The position numbers were made by a program, and so were the translations under genes. Positions 1-6,127 of a DNA stretch of 7,434 nucleotides are shown in pieces; the first letter of the stretch is position 1, and each line of letters opens with the position of its first letter. Source of the DNA: Candidatus Omnitrophota bacterium (GTDB lineage Bacteria > Omnitrophota > Gorgyraeia > Gygaellales > Profunditerraquicolaceae); assembly GCA_028717985.1 (NCBI GenBank), contig JAQUMS010000050.1, forward strand, positions 1 through 7,434, in the 5' to 3' direction. The notes beneath the pieces were generated by a model, which saw nothing but the letters and a program-made list of their open reading frames with translations, had not been told where the DNA came from and made no database searches.

Positions 1-157
1 GGTGTGGGCGCTTAACAGGCTTCCCCCGAATTACGTCGTTACGGAAAAGGGCCGGCTTTATACGAAATTATCCGAACAGGGGATTCAGTTTAAAGCGGAT
101 GTTGTAAAAGAACTTACTAAAGCGATCCAGCGTGTCAGTAAGAACCCGATGCATTAA
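1..157 (+). CDS. comFB: ComFB-family protein, C-terminal fragment (5' end outside window)
   Basis: The frame whose first complete codon starts at base 2 is open to the TAA at 155-157 and gives about 51 residues. It begins with VWALNRLPPNYVVTEKG and ends KAIQRVSKNPMH. The ALNRLPPxYxxTxxG block followed by a helical tail with repeated Lys/Ala is the hallmark I recognise from the C-terminal half of the ComFB (late competence development protein) family. ComFB was named from the B. subtilis comF operon, and recent work reports family members as cyclic dinucleotide receptors; I recall this rather than derive it. The stop lies 25 bases before the cheR ATG, so the gene probably shares a transcript with the chemotaxis genes and could feed a second-messenger signal into them (inference). 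The N-terminal part, including any metal-binding cysteines, is not visible. The recognition rests on one motif, so confidence is good but not complete. Confidence 0.75.
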   Translation, partial: VWALNRLPPNYVVTEKGRLYTKLSEQGIQFKADVVKELTKAIQRVSKNPMH

Positions 158-170
158 TAGCTCATGGATC

Positions 171-175
171 AAGGA
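171..175 (+). promoter_or_regulatory. Ribosome binding site of cheR
   Basis: AAGGA sits 7 bases before the ATG at 183. It supports 183 as the cheR start over the upstream in-frame GTG at 132, which has no comparable site and would add 17 residues (MSVRTRC...) atypical of CheR while overlapping the ComFB-family gene. Confidence 0.6.
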
Positions 176-182
176 TAGTTTC

Positions 183-1004
183 ATGCCTTCCCCAGAATTA
201 AGCGAGAACGATGTTGAAAGGGTAGTGCGGTTTATCAAGAAGAAACGGGGTATTGATTTATCTCCGTATCGCGGTAATTTTATTCTCAGGCGTTTGCGGT
301 TGTGTATGTCCAATGCCGGTTGTTCCAGTGTAAGCGCATATGCCGGGGAACTGCAGAATAATCAGGAAGAATTCGACCGTTTCCTGGATTCTTTATCTAT
401 TAATGTGACTGAGTTCTTTCGCGACAAAGGGGTGTTTACTCTTTTTGCAGAGCATTTTCTTCCCGAAGTCGCCGCACGGAAAAAAACGATCGGGAGCAGG
501 TCTTTAAAAATCTGGTCCGCGGGATGCGCCACGGGGGAAGAACCGTATTCACTGGCGATCATTTTGAACCAGACTCTTTCTCATTTGAGCGAATTCTTTT
601 TTCGTATCGTGGCGACGGATGTGGATGAGGGCGCGTTAGCTATTGCGCGAAAAGGAGAGTATCCTGCATCTTTATTTCAAAAAGTTGATAAGAAAATCCT
701 TGATAAATATTTTGTGTCAGTTTATAATGACACATATAAAATTAACGAGCAAATCCGTAAAACCGTTTTTTTTAAAAAGCTTAATTTTTTCAGCGATCCT
801 CCGGTCCGGAATGTTGATGTGATTTTTTGCCGGAATGTCATGATCTATATGACGACGGAACAGAAGAATCTCCTGGTGGAAAAATTTCACGACACATTGA
901 ATCCGGGAGGATATCTTGTGGTAGGGAAAGTTGAAGCGCTGTTTCAGGAATCATTATTTATGTCAGTCTCAAGCGAGCAGAAAATTTACAGGAAAAGGGA
1001 TTGA
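183..1004 (+). CDS. cheR: Chemotaxis protein methyltransferase CheR
   Basis: CheR transfers a methyl group from S-adenosylmethionine to glutamate side chains of membrane chemoreceptors; it acts in the cytoplasm at the receptor array and is opposed by CheB. The product is 273 residues, the usual size. Residues 1-70 form the helical N-terminal domain (basic patch RRLRL at 36-40), followed by the INVTEFFRD signature at 73-81. The SAM-binding loop SAGCATGEEPYS is at 112-123, the ATDVD strand end at 144-148, and the IFCRNVMIY motif at 214-222. The typical PGGYL turn is at 241-245. The usual GHSE or GSTE after it reads GKVE here (248-251), a modest variant. No tetratricopeptide or other extension is attached. 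The ATG at 183 was chosen because it has an AAGGA site 7 bases upstream. It is the first recognisable che gene after the ComFB-family gene and probably co-transcribed with it. Confidence 0.95.
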   Translation: MPSPELSENDVERVVRFIKKKRGIDLSPYRGNFILRRLRLCMSNAGCSSVSAYAGELQNNQEEFDRFLDSLSINVTEFFRDKGVFTLFAEHFLPEVAARKKTIGSRSLKIWSAGCATGEEPYSLAIILNQTLSHLSEFFFRIVATDVDEGALAIARKGEYPASLFQKVDKKILDKYFVSVYNDTYKINEQIRKTVFFKKLNFFSDPPVRNVDVIFCRNVMIYMTTEQKNLLVEKFHDTLNPGGYLVVGKVEALFQESLFMSVSSEQKIYRKRD

Positions 1005-1029
1005 TTCTTTTGAAAGTAACGGGAATAGG

Positions 1030-1060
1030 TAACGCGTCAGGGAAGCGTTAGTATTCGCTT
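1030..1060 (+). other. Two overlapping short inverted repeats in the cheR-cheY spacer
   Basis: TAACGC (1030-1035) pairs with GCGTTA (1045-1050). AAGCG (1043-1047) can instead pair with CGCTT (1056-1060). The two stems share bases 1045-1047, so they exclude each other. The arms are only 6 and 5 bp and no T-run follows, so this is not a convincing terminator. It lies in the 109-base spacer 1005-1113, the longest gap inside the che block, in which I see no gene and no convincing promoter. Confidence 0.25.
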
Positions 1061-1113
1061 AGATTTCAAATAAACCGAGGACAATATGATGATGAGACAA
1101 GGAGGGTACACTC

Positions 1114-1485
1114 ATGGCTAGAGTAATGATTGTGGATGATGCCTTATTCATGCGGAAGATGCTTTCGGATATTTTAAAAAAAGAAAACATTGAGATTTGC
1201 GGCGAAGCTGAAAATGGAAAAGACGCGATTGAAAAATATCAGCAGCTTAAGCCTGATTTGGTCACTATGGATATCGTGATGCCTAAGGTGGAGGAAATTG
1301 ACGGCGTAGGGGCGGTGCGCGAAATCATGAAGGTTGATCCTCAGGCGAAGATCATTATGGTGTCTGCAATGGGACAGCATTCGCTGGTCGTGGAAGCAAT
1401 CCAGGCAGGGGCGAAAGATTTTGTTACCAAACCGTTCCAGCCTTCACGTGTTGTTGAAGCGGTAAAGAGAGTGATTGGCGAATAA
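1114..1485 (+). CDS. cheY: Chemotaxis response regulator CheY
   Basis: Stand-alone receiver domain of 123 residues. CheA phosphorylates it, and CheY-P then binds the flagellar switch to change rotation. The acidic pocket D8/D9 (VDDA), the phosphoacceptor D53 in VTMDIVMP, the switch residue S84 (MVSAMG) and the conserved K106 (VTKPF) are all present, so it should be phosphorylatable. The segment GAKDFVTKPFQ with Phe at 103 resembles the Bacillus/Thermotoga CheY type rather than the enteric one. Between the MP that follows D53 and the IDG motif there are three more residues (KVEE) than in the receiver of CheB from this same window. An AAGGAGGG ribosome binding site at 1099-1106, 7 bases before the ATG, is close to ideal and suggests high expression. 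With no output domain and che genes on both sides, CheY is more likely than a sporulation or other single-domain regulator. Confidence 0.93.
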   Translation: MARVMIVDDALFMRKMLSDILKKENIEICGEAENGKDAIEKYQQLKPDLVTMDIVMPKVEEIDGVGAVREIMKVDPQAKIIMVSAMGQHSLVVEAIQAGAKDFVTKPFQPSRVVEAVKRVIGE

Positions 1486-1504
1486 TCCAACAATGGAAGA
1501 AATT

Positions 1505-1993
1505 ATGGAAACAAAAATAATAGAAGTTTGCATGGGGCAGATGGAAATTTCTGAATCTCCTACCCGTCTTATTACCCGCGGACTGGGATCCTGTCTGGGG
1601 ATAACCCTGTATGATCCCAATAAAGGGATCGGCGGATTGGGACATCCTATGCTTCCCGATATCGATCGGGCCCGTATTAAATCTAATCAAAGCCGGTTTG
1701 TCAATTCTGTTATTGTTCAAATGGTTGATACGCTTGAAAAGATGGGGTGTACCAGGGTAGGTCTTGTGGCGAAAATTTTCGGCGGCGCCCATATGTTCAG
1801 TTTTATAGCCACCGACAGTTATTTGAATGTCGGACAGAAGAATATCGAGATGGCTTTGACAAAATTAAAGGAAATGAATATTAAAGTTGTCGCCCAGGAA
1901 GTGGGGGGGACATTCGGTCGGACGGTGGAATTAAATTTGGAGACCGGTAAAGTGATTGTGAGTACGGTTTCCTGGGGAGAAAAAGAAATATAG
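1505..1993 (+). CDS. cheD: Chemoreceptor glutamine deamidase CheD
   Basis: CheD deamidates specific glutamines of methyl-accepting chemoreceptors and forms a complex with CheC whose stability depends on CheY-P. From the ATG at 1505 the product is 162 residues, very near the Thermotoga protein. The catalytic set is visible: T24 (LIT), C30 in GLGSC, and H47 in GGLGHPMLPD, at the same mutual spacing as the T/C/H triad described for Thermotoga CheD. Later family motifs include KIFGGAHMF (90-98) and NVGQKN (108-113). Start choice is uncertain: ATG 1505 has a GGAAG 5 bases upstream, ATG 1493 would add MEEI and lacks a site, and TTG 1475 would overlap cheY. The stop TAG shares its G with the GTG start of cheB, so the two are probably translationally coupled. 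Confidence 0.92.
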   Translation: METKIIEVCMGQMEISESPTRLITRGLGSCLGITLYDPNKGIGGLGHPMLPDIDRARIKSNQSRFVNSVIVQMVDTLEKMGCTRVGLVAKIFGGAHMFSFIATDSYLNVGQKNIEMALTKLKEMNIKVVAQEVGGTFGRTVELNLETGKVIVSTVSWGEKEI

Positions 1994-3024
1994 TGGGAAA
2001 CAAAATCCGTGTTTTAGTGGTTGATGATTCGTTTCTCATGCGCAAGCTTTTATCGGATATCATTGCCGGTGATCCCGATTTAGTAGTAATTGACAAGGCG
2101 AAAAACGGCCAGGAGGCCCTGGAAAAGATTCTTCAGTTAAATCCGGATGTCGTTACCATGGACATCAATATGCCTCTAATGGATGGGCTTGCCGTGTTGA
2201 AAGAAGTGATGATAAAGCAGCCTACGCGGATTATTATGATTTCCGCGTATACGCGGTCAGGCGCTTCGGCAACTTTTGACGCGTTAAAATTAGGCGCTGT
2301 AGATTTTATTCCCAAACCTTCAGGAGAGATTTCGCTTGATTTGCGCCGGCTGAAGGATGAAATTATTGCGAAAATAAAAATTGCTGCCGCGGTTGATATA
2401 CACAAGGCAGTGGGTTCTTTGACAATCGCGCCTTTTAAAGAAACAAGAAAAATATCAGAACCCAAAGTTGTTGTTATCGGAGCTTCTACTGGCGGCCCCC
2501 GGGTGCTTTTGGAAATTATGCAGCATCTCCCGCATGCTATAACCGCTCCGATTATGATTGTTCAGCATATGCCGGAGGGGTTTACGCTGACCTTTGCCGA
2601 ACGATTGGCTTGGGAATCGGAAATACGCACTAAAGAAGCCGAAAACGACGATATCCTGGAACCCGGAAAAGCTTTTGTCGCTCCCGCGGGATATCACACG
2701 ATTTTAGAAAAATCCGGTAGCCAGGTTTGTGTCCGTCTAAACCAGGACCCCTTCATAAATTTTGTCCGGCCTTCGATTGATCCCACTCTTATGTCGGCGG
2801 CTGAAATATTCGGGACAGGGGTTATTGCTGTTATTTTAACGGGAATGGGTAAAGACGGTTTGGATGGGGCCCGGAGAGTAAAGGAAAAAGGCGGGGTTGT
2901 TATTGTGCAAAATCAGGAGACATCCGCGGTTTGGGGGATGCCCCGTGTTGTCAGTGAGGCAGGGTTGGCTAACGAGGTGGTTCCGGCAGACGGTATAGCC
3001 GACGCAATTCTTCGGTATCTCTAA
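1993..3024 (+). CDS. cheB: Chemotaxis response regulator protein-glutamate methylesterase CheB
   Basis: CheB removes methyl groups from receptor glutamates (and can deamidate glutamines) after phosphorylation by CheA. It has 343 residues in two domains. The receiver covers about 5-125, with D11/D12, phosphoacceptor D57 in VTMDINMP and K108 in IPKPSG. A linker covers about 126-157. The methylesterase domain covers about 158-343, with the catalytic triad S165 (GASTGGP), H192 (VQHMP) and D288 (GMGKDG). The length and order are typical. The start is GTG at 1993, overlapping the last base of the cheD stop. A GGGGAGA lies about 13 bases upstream, rather far, so re-initiation after cheD termination is likely. 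It pairs functionally with CheR upstream for methylation-based adaptation. Confidence 0.96.
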   Translation: MGNKIRVLVVDDSFLMRKLLSDIIAGDPDLVVIDKAKNGQEALEKILQLNPDVVTMDINMPLMDGLAVLKEVMIKQPTRIIMISAYTRSGASATFDALKLGAVDFIPKPSGEISLDLRRLKDEIIAKIKIAAAVDIHKAVGSLTIAPFKETRKISEPKVVVIGASTGGPRVLLEIMQHLPHAITAPIMIVQHMPEGFTLTFAERLAWESEIRTKEAENDDILEPGKAFVAPAGYHTILEKSGSQVCVRLNQDPFINFVRPSIDPTLMSAAEIFGTGVIAVILTGMGKDGLDGARRVKEKGGVVIVQNQETSAVWGMPRVVSEAGLANEVVPADGIADAILRYL

Positions 3025-3057
3025 ATGATTTCTGACAAAAAACCAAGTATAACAGAA

Positions 3058-3064
3058 AAAGGTG
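3058..3064 (+). promoter_or_regulatory. Ribosome binding site of cheC
   Basis: AAAGGTG lies 6 bases before the ATG at 3071 and supports this start over the in-frame GTG at 3062, which falls inside the site itself. Confidence 0.5.
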
Positions 3065-3070
3065 CTGCAC

Positions 3071-3682
3071 ATGAAGGATAATCTTACATTCAACCAGTTG
3101 GATCTACTGAAAGAAATAGGGACGATTGGCGCTGCGTGCGCGGCAACTGCTCTCGCGGATTTGCTTGGTGAAAAAGTAGAAATATCCGTTCCTCAGGTGA
3201 GCGTTGTTCCTCTTGAAAATTTATGTACGGTAATGGGCGGGATGGAGCGCACGTTTTTTGTTTTGGATATGGAGATAAACGGAGATATCCTTGGCAGGAT
3301 ATTTTTACTGTTTTCTCCGGATGACGCGAAATTTTTAGGCGGGACACTCCTGGGGAAGTCAAAAGAAGAGATTGACTTAAAGGATGAATTATTTCAGTCT
3401 TCGTTAAAGGAATCAGCGAATATTCTGTGCGGATCGTATGTTTCTTCTCTTGCTGAGCTTACGAATATGACGATTCTTACCGGGATACCGTCTCTTGCCC
3501 TGGATATGGTAGGAGCAATCCTTGATTTTATTTTTATCCAAATTGCCCAATATTCAGAGCAGGCGTTATATATAAAAACCGATTTTAAGGTTAAAGGATT
3601 AAATCTGGAAGGATTATTTTTATTCTTTCCCTCAACAGATTCACTGCAGAAGATTTTTGAGGTTCTCAAACTGAAAGAATAA
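3071..3682 (+). CDS. cheC: CheY-P phosphatase CheC
   Basis: CheC removes the phosphoryl group from CheY-P and binds CheD. The product is 203 residues with the internal pseudo-repeat of the CheC/CheX/FliY family, each half carrying a D/S-x3-E-x2-N-x22-P motif. The second motif is complete: S110, E114, N117 and P140 with exact spacing. The first has D11, E15 and P41 in register but Thr at position 18 instead of the catalytic Asn, and reads EIGTIGAACAATAL where EIGNIGAGNAATAL is usual. The protein is therefore probably active through one site only. Absence of a SpoA/FliN-like C-terminal domain separates it from FliY, and the two-motif length separates it from CheX. It lies 46 bases after cheB and 16 before cheW, next to its partner cheD, which supports the CheC call. 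The start is set by AAAGGTG 6 bases before the ATG. Confidence 0.92.
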   Translation: MKDNLTFNQLDLLKEIGTIGAACAATALADLLGEKVEISVPQVSVVPLENLCTVMGGMERTFFVLDMEINGDILGRIFLLFSPDDAKFLGGTLLGKSKEEIDLKDELFQSSLKESANILCGSYVSSLAELTNMTILTGIPSLALDMVGAILDFIFIQIAQYSEQALYIKTDFKVKGLNLEGLFLFFPSTDSLQKIFEVLKLKE

Positions 3683-3683
3683 C

Positions 3684-3691
3684 AAAGGAGG
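3684..3691 (+). promoter_or_regulatory. Ribosome binding site of cheW, supporting a GTG start
   Basis: AAAGGAGG sits 7 bases before GTG 3699, a near-perfect complement to the 16S rRNA 3' end at standard spacing. It makes the non-ATG start of cheW convincing. Confidence 0.75.
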
Positions 3692-3698
3692 CGTTCGA

Positions 3699-4208
3699 GT
3701 GGCTACTGATAAGGCTAAAGAATATCAATTGGTAGTCTTTACAATCGGAGATGAAGAATTTGGTGTTGATATCACTCAGGTCCGAGAGATAGTCCGCCTC
3801 GTCCAGATAACATATTTGCCTAAAGCAGCTTCTTTTATTGAAGGAGTGGTTAATCTCCGGGGACAGATTCTCGCGGTCATAGATTTATCGAAACGCCTGG
3901 GAATAGGATCGAAACCCCGCGGAGAAAGAACGAGGATTATAGTTGTTGAAGTCGGGGAGAATATTGTCGGGATGATCGTTGATTCAGTTTCTGAGGTGCT
4001 TCGTTTGGCTTCAGATTCTATTGAGGAAGTCCCGTCATTAATAGATACGGAAGTCCCCGAACATTATATCCGCGGTGTCGGAAAACTCAAAGACAGGTTA
4101 TTAGTTCTTTTGGATTTAACACGTATTTTGACTATGGAAGAAATAAAACATGTGGAATATCATGTGAAATCAATATCAGAGAATGCGAAAGATTCAAAAA
4201 CGCAGTAA
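3699..4208 (+). CDS. cheW: Chemotaxis coupling protein CheW
   Basis: CheW is the adaptor that links chemoreceptors to the CheA kinase in the cytoplasmic array. The product is 169 residues. The single CheW (SH3-like double barrel) domain spans about 8-148, with FGVDITQVREIV at 21-32, the receptor-binding signature EGVVNLRGQILAVIDL at 48-63 (conserved R54) and the second-barrel strand DRLLVLLDL at 132-140. A polar, charged tail follows to the end (about 150-169) and is not part of the fold. The start is GTG preceded by AAAGGAGG. No CheY-like domain follows, so it is not CheV. It is the last che gene; a 166-base gap with an inverted repeat separates it from the tetrapyrrole genes, so the che transcript probably ends shortly afterwards. 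Confidence 0.95.
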   Translation: MATDKAKEYQLVVFTIGDEEFGVDITQVREIVRLVQITYLPKAASFIEGVVNLRGQILAVIDLSKRLGIGSKPRGERTRIIVVEVGENIVGMIVDSVSEVLRLASDSIEEVPSLIDTEVPEHYIRGVGKLKDRLLVLLDLTRILTMEEIKHVEYHVKSISENAKDSKTQ

Positions 4209-4309
4209 TGTAATGAATTCACGCTTAAATCTTTTTTAAAAATCAGACCAAATTTTATCCTGCGGCAGGAATCAATGCCCGCGGGTTTCTCGCATTATCG
4301 ATGGCATAC

Positions 4310-4348
4310 AATTCCAATCCATAGCACCGGCAGGAGGATTGGAATTTT
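4310..4348 (+). terminator. Perfect 11-bp inverted repeat: possible terminator, operator or leader hairpin
   Basis: AATTCCAATCC (4310-4320) is repeated in inverse as GGATTGGAATT (4336-4346), with a 15-base loop and TTTT at 4345-4348. An 11-bp perfect match is clearly non-random at this distance. The stem is AT-rich and the T-run is short and partly inside the arm, so it is not a textbook rho-independent terminator. It ends only 8 bases before the AGGGAG ribosome binding site (4357-4362) of the next gene, so it could also be a repressor site or an attenuator or translation-control hairpin for the tetrapyrrole genes. The rest of the gap contains two further small palindromes, TCCTGC/GCAGGA (4258-4263, 4265-4270) and CCCGCGGG (4278-4285), and no gene. 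I do not recognise a known riboswitch. Confidence 0.5.
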
Positions 4349-4374
4349 GAATTTATAGGGAGTTGAAAACGATA

Positions 4375-5013
4375 ATGAAATATTACCCTGTTCTTTTACA
4401 GACTGAAGGAAAAAAATGCGTGGTTGTCGGGGGAGGATGTATCGCGGAACGCAAAATGAACGCGCTTCTTCAAGCCGGCGCGTGTGTGTGGGTCATCAGT
4501 CCCCGGGTGACTGCAAGAATACAGGCTCTTGCTAAACGTCATGCGATTGTGCATATCCCTGCCGCGTATAAAAAAAGGTTTCTTTGTAATGCGTGTTTGG
4601 TTATTTCCGCTACTAATGACAGGGCCGTGAATAAGGAAGTATCCCGTGATGCCGGCGGTTTCGGTATCCCTGTAAACGTGGTTGATTGTGCGGAGGAAAG
4701 TTCGTTTATATCCCCGGCTGTTGTCCGTAAGGGTGATATGCTTATCGCTGTCTCAACGTGCGGAAAAGCCCCGATTCTCGCTAAAAGAATGAAAGATGAC
4801 GCGAAGGATATTCTTTCCAAATACTCGTCAGCAGCGGGTTTTATAAGCCGGTCCCGGGCGTATATTAAAAGCAAAGGAGTCCCGTTGCATAAGAGCCGGA
4901 TCCTTTTATCTTCACTGATTTCTGAATATATGAGTAAGAAGTCCCCTGTGAAATTTACACTGGCGTATGTCAAAAAGCTGGTTGATAATCAGCTCCATTT
5001 AAGGAAGAGATAG
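4375..5013 (+). CDS. sirC: Precorrin-2 dehydrogenase (SirC/Met8/CysG N-terminal type)
   Basis: NAD-dependent oxidation of precorrin-2 to sirohydrochlorin, the middle step of siroheme synthesis; some relatives (Met8, CysG) also insert the iron. The product is 212 residues, close to stand-alone SirC proteins. A Rossmann nucleotide-binding loop VVVGGGCIAERK is at 16-27, the ISATND strand end at 78-83, and the conserved VNVVDCAEESSFISPAVVRK block spans 100-119. D104 falls where the catalytic Asp of Met8 and CysG lies. The AVSTCGKAP segment (125-133) matches the family's IST/SxGxSP loop, and the C-terminal helical part is about 136-212. There is no C-terminal methyltransferase domain; that activity is encoded separately by cobA downstream. 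The ATG at 4375 was chosen because AGGGAG lies 12 bases before it; TTG 4363 directly abuts that site. It opens the tetrapyrrole block, with hemA 6 bases after its stop. Whether it also acts as ferrochelatase cannot be told here. Confidence 0.88.
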   Translation: MKYYPVLLQTEGKKCVVVGGGCIAERKMNALLQAGACVWVISPRVTARIQALAKRHAIVHIPAAYKKRFLCNACLVISATNDRAVNKEVSRDAGGFGIPVNVVDCAEESSFISPAVVRKGDMLIAVSTCGKAPILAKRMKDDAKDILSKYSSAAGFISRSRAYIKSKGVPLHKSRILLSSLISEYMSKKSPVKFTLAYVKKLVDNQLHLRKR

Positions 5014-5019
5014 TCTGGT

Positions 5020-6126
5020 ATGAAAATACGAGTTCTTGGTTTGAATCACAAAACCGCCCCTATTGAAATCAGGGAAAAACTTTCTTTCCCGGAATCGGAA
5101 TTGTCGTCGGCGCTTTCTTCGTTACTGGCATATCCCGGGATTATGGGATGCGTGATTTTATCTACGTGTAACCGGACTGAAATTTACGCCGCCGCTGAAA
5201 ATGATTTTTCAGGTGAACAATCCATCCGTTCTTTTTTGTCTGAATTTCATGAAATTGACATAAATTCTTTGCAGGGGCATTTTTATTCTTTTGCCGGTGA
5301 AGATGCGGTGCGTCATCTCTTCAGGGTTGTTTCATCGCTTGACTCAATGATCGTGGGGGAAACGCAGATTTTCGGCCAGGTTAAAAGCGCGTATTTTAAG
5401 GCGCTTGAAACTAAAACCGCGGGGAAACTGTTGAACATAATTTTTCATGAAGCGATTAAAGTCGGAAAAAAAGTCCGCACGCACACAGAAATAGGAAAAG
5501 GCGCGGTTTCGGTGAGTTCCGCGGCGTTTGAGCTGGGACGGAAGATATTTTCCAACTTTGAGCAGAAAAAAGTTTTAATAATAGGCGCCGGGAAGATTGG
5601 CGAGATGATGGTGAAAAACCTTTATTCCAAAGGGATTACTACCGTGATTGTCGCGAATCGTACCCTGTCGCGGGCACAGGAGCTTGCAGGGTTATTCGGA
5701 GGCCGGGCTATCGGTTTTGAGAATATTTTCGAAGCTATGAATAATACGGATATTATTATTAGTTCAACAAGCGCGCCTCATTATGTGATTAAAAAGAACC
5801 ATGTCCAGCGTATTATGGAAAACGGCCGTTTGAATCCGTTGTTGCTGCTGGATTTGGGAGTCCCGCGTAATATAGACCCTGAAGTTGCTTTGATTGACCG
5901 GGTACATGTATATAATATTGATGATTTGGACCGGGTTCGTGATGAAAACATGAAAGAACGCCTTGCCGAAACTTTGAAAGCAGAGCAGATTATTCAAAAA
6001 TGTCTGGATAGCGCCAGAAATAAAATCAACCTTAATTTTTCAACTCGTGCCGCGGCTATTTCTTCCCGCGGGGCTTCGGGAGAAATGTCTACCGGTATCC
6101 ATGTGTGTGAAAGGGAATTGGTTTGA
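5020..6126 (+). CDS. hemA: Glutamyl-tRNA reductase HemA, shortened C-terminus
   Basis: HemA reduces glutamyl-tRNA(Glu) with NADPH to glutamate-1-semialdehyde, the committed step of the C5 route to tetrapyrroles. The N-terminal catalytic domain (about 1-155) shows GLNHKTAP (7-14), the nucleophile C50 in STCNRTEIY and the SMIVGETQIFGQ block (109-120). The NADPH domain (about 170-300) has IGAGKIGE (188-195), VANRT (211-215) and DLGVPRNIDP (278-287). The connecting spinal helix is partly present (about 303-335). The product is 368 residues, while typical GluTRs are about 410-460. After residue 340 comes a Ser/Ala/Gly-rich tail (STRAAAISSRG) with no resemblance to the C-terminal dimerization domain. 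The stop is 1 base before hemC, and the overlapping frame shows no lost domain, so this is a real short form rather than an obvious sequencing frameshift. The ATG follows AAGGAAGAG (5001-5009). Confidence 0.95.
   Translation: MKIRVLGLNHKTAPIEIREKLSFPESELSSALSSLLAYPGIMGCVILSTCNRTEIYAAAENDFSGEQSIRSFLSEFHEIDINSLQGHFYSFAGEDAVRHLFRVVSSLDSMIVGETQIFGQVKSAYFKALETKTAGKLLNIIFHEAIKVGKKVRTHTEIGKGAVSVSSAAFELGRKIFSNFEQKKVLIIGAGKIGEMMVKNLYSKGITTVIVANRTLSRAQELAGLFGGRAIGFENIFEAMNNTDIIISSTSAPHYVIKKNHVQRIMENGRLNPLLLLDLGVPRNIDPEVALIDRVHVYNIDDLDRVRDENMKERLAETLKAEQIIQKCLDSARNKINLNFSTRAAAISSRGASGEMSTGIHVCERELV
6110..6116 (+). promoter_or_regulatory. Ribosome binding site of hemC inside the hemA 3' end
   Basis: AAAGGGA lies 11 bases before GTG 6128, within the last codons of hemA. 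It favours 6128 as the start; upstream in-frame starts (GTG 6047, ATG 6101, GTG 6107) would add residues that do not look like HemC. Confidence 0.5.
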
Positions 6127-6127
6127 C

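Noticed and set aside
132..182. N-terminal extension of CheR from GTG 132
   Set aside because: It overlaps the end of the ComFB-family gene, has no good ribosome binding site and adds residues not typical of CheR, whereas ATG 183 has AAGGA 7 bases upstream.
1085..1090. TATGAT as a -10 promoter box for cheY
   Set aside because: No acceptable -35 element lies 16-18 bases upstream (the region reads GATTTC), and a single hexamer is not enough.
1086..1121. 11-codon ORF MMMRQGGYTHG overlapping the cheY start
   Set aside because: It has no ribosome binding site of its own, it contains the cheY Shine-Dalgarno sequence, and its composition is uninformative.
3025..3081. 18-codon ORF between cheB and cheC (MISDKKPSITEKG...)
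   Set aside because: It directly follows the cheB stop with no ribosome binding site and overlaps the cheC start; it is most likely just spacer sequence.
4258..4307. Cobalamin riboswitch upstream of the tetrapyrrole genes
   Set aside because: I see no B12-box-like sequence, and the gap is short for that class; the small palindromes alone do not support it.
4307..4312. TACAAT as a -10 box for the tetrapyrrole operon
   Set aside because: The bases 17 upstream (GGTTTC) do not resemble a -35 element, and the hexamer overlaps the inverted-repeat arm, so a promoter cannot be supported.
4539..4973. Minus-strand ORF of 144 codons opposite the precorrin-2 dehydrogenase gene
   Set aside because: It is a shadow of a clearly recognisable plus-strand gene and its translation shows no family motif.
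5978..6127. Possible programmed frameshift fusing hemA to hemC through the open +1 frame
   Set aside because: The hemC frame is open back to 5978, but its translation there shows no HemA dimerization-domain features, no slippery site was seen, and hemC has its own start and ribosome binding site.
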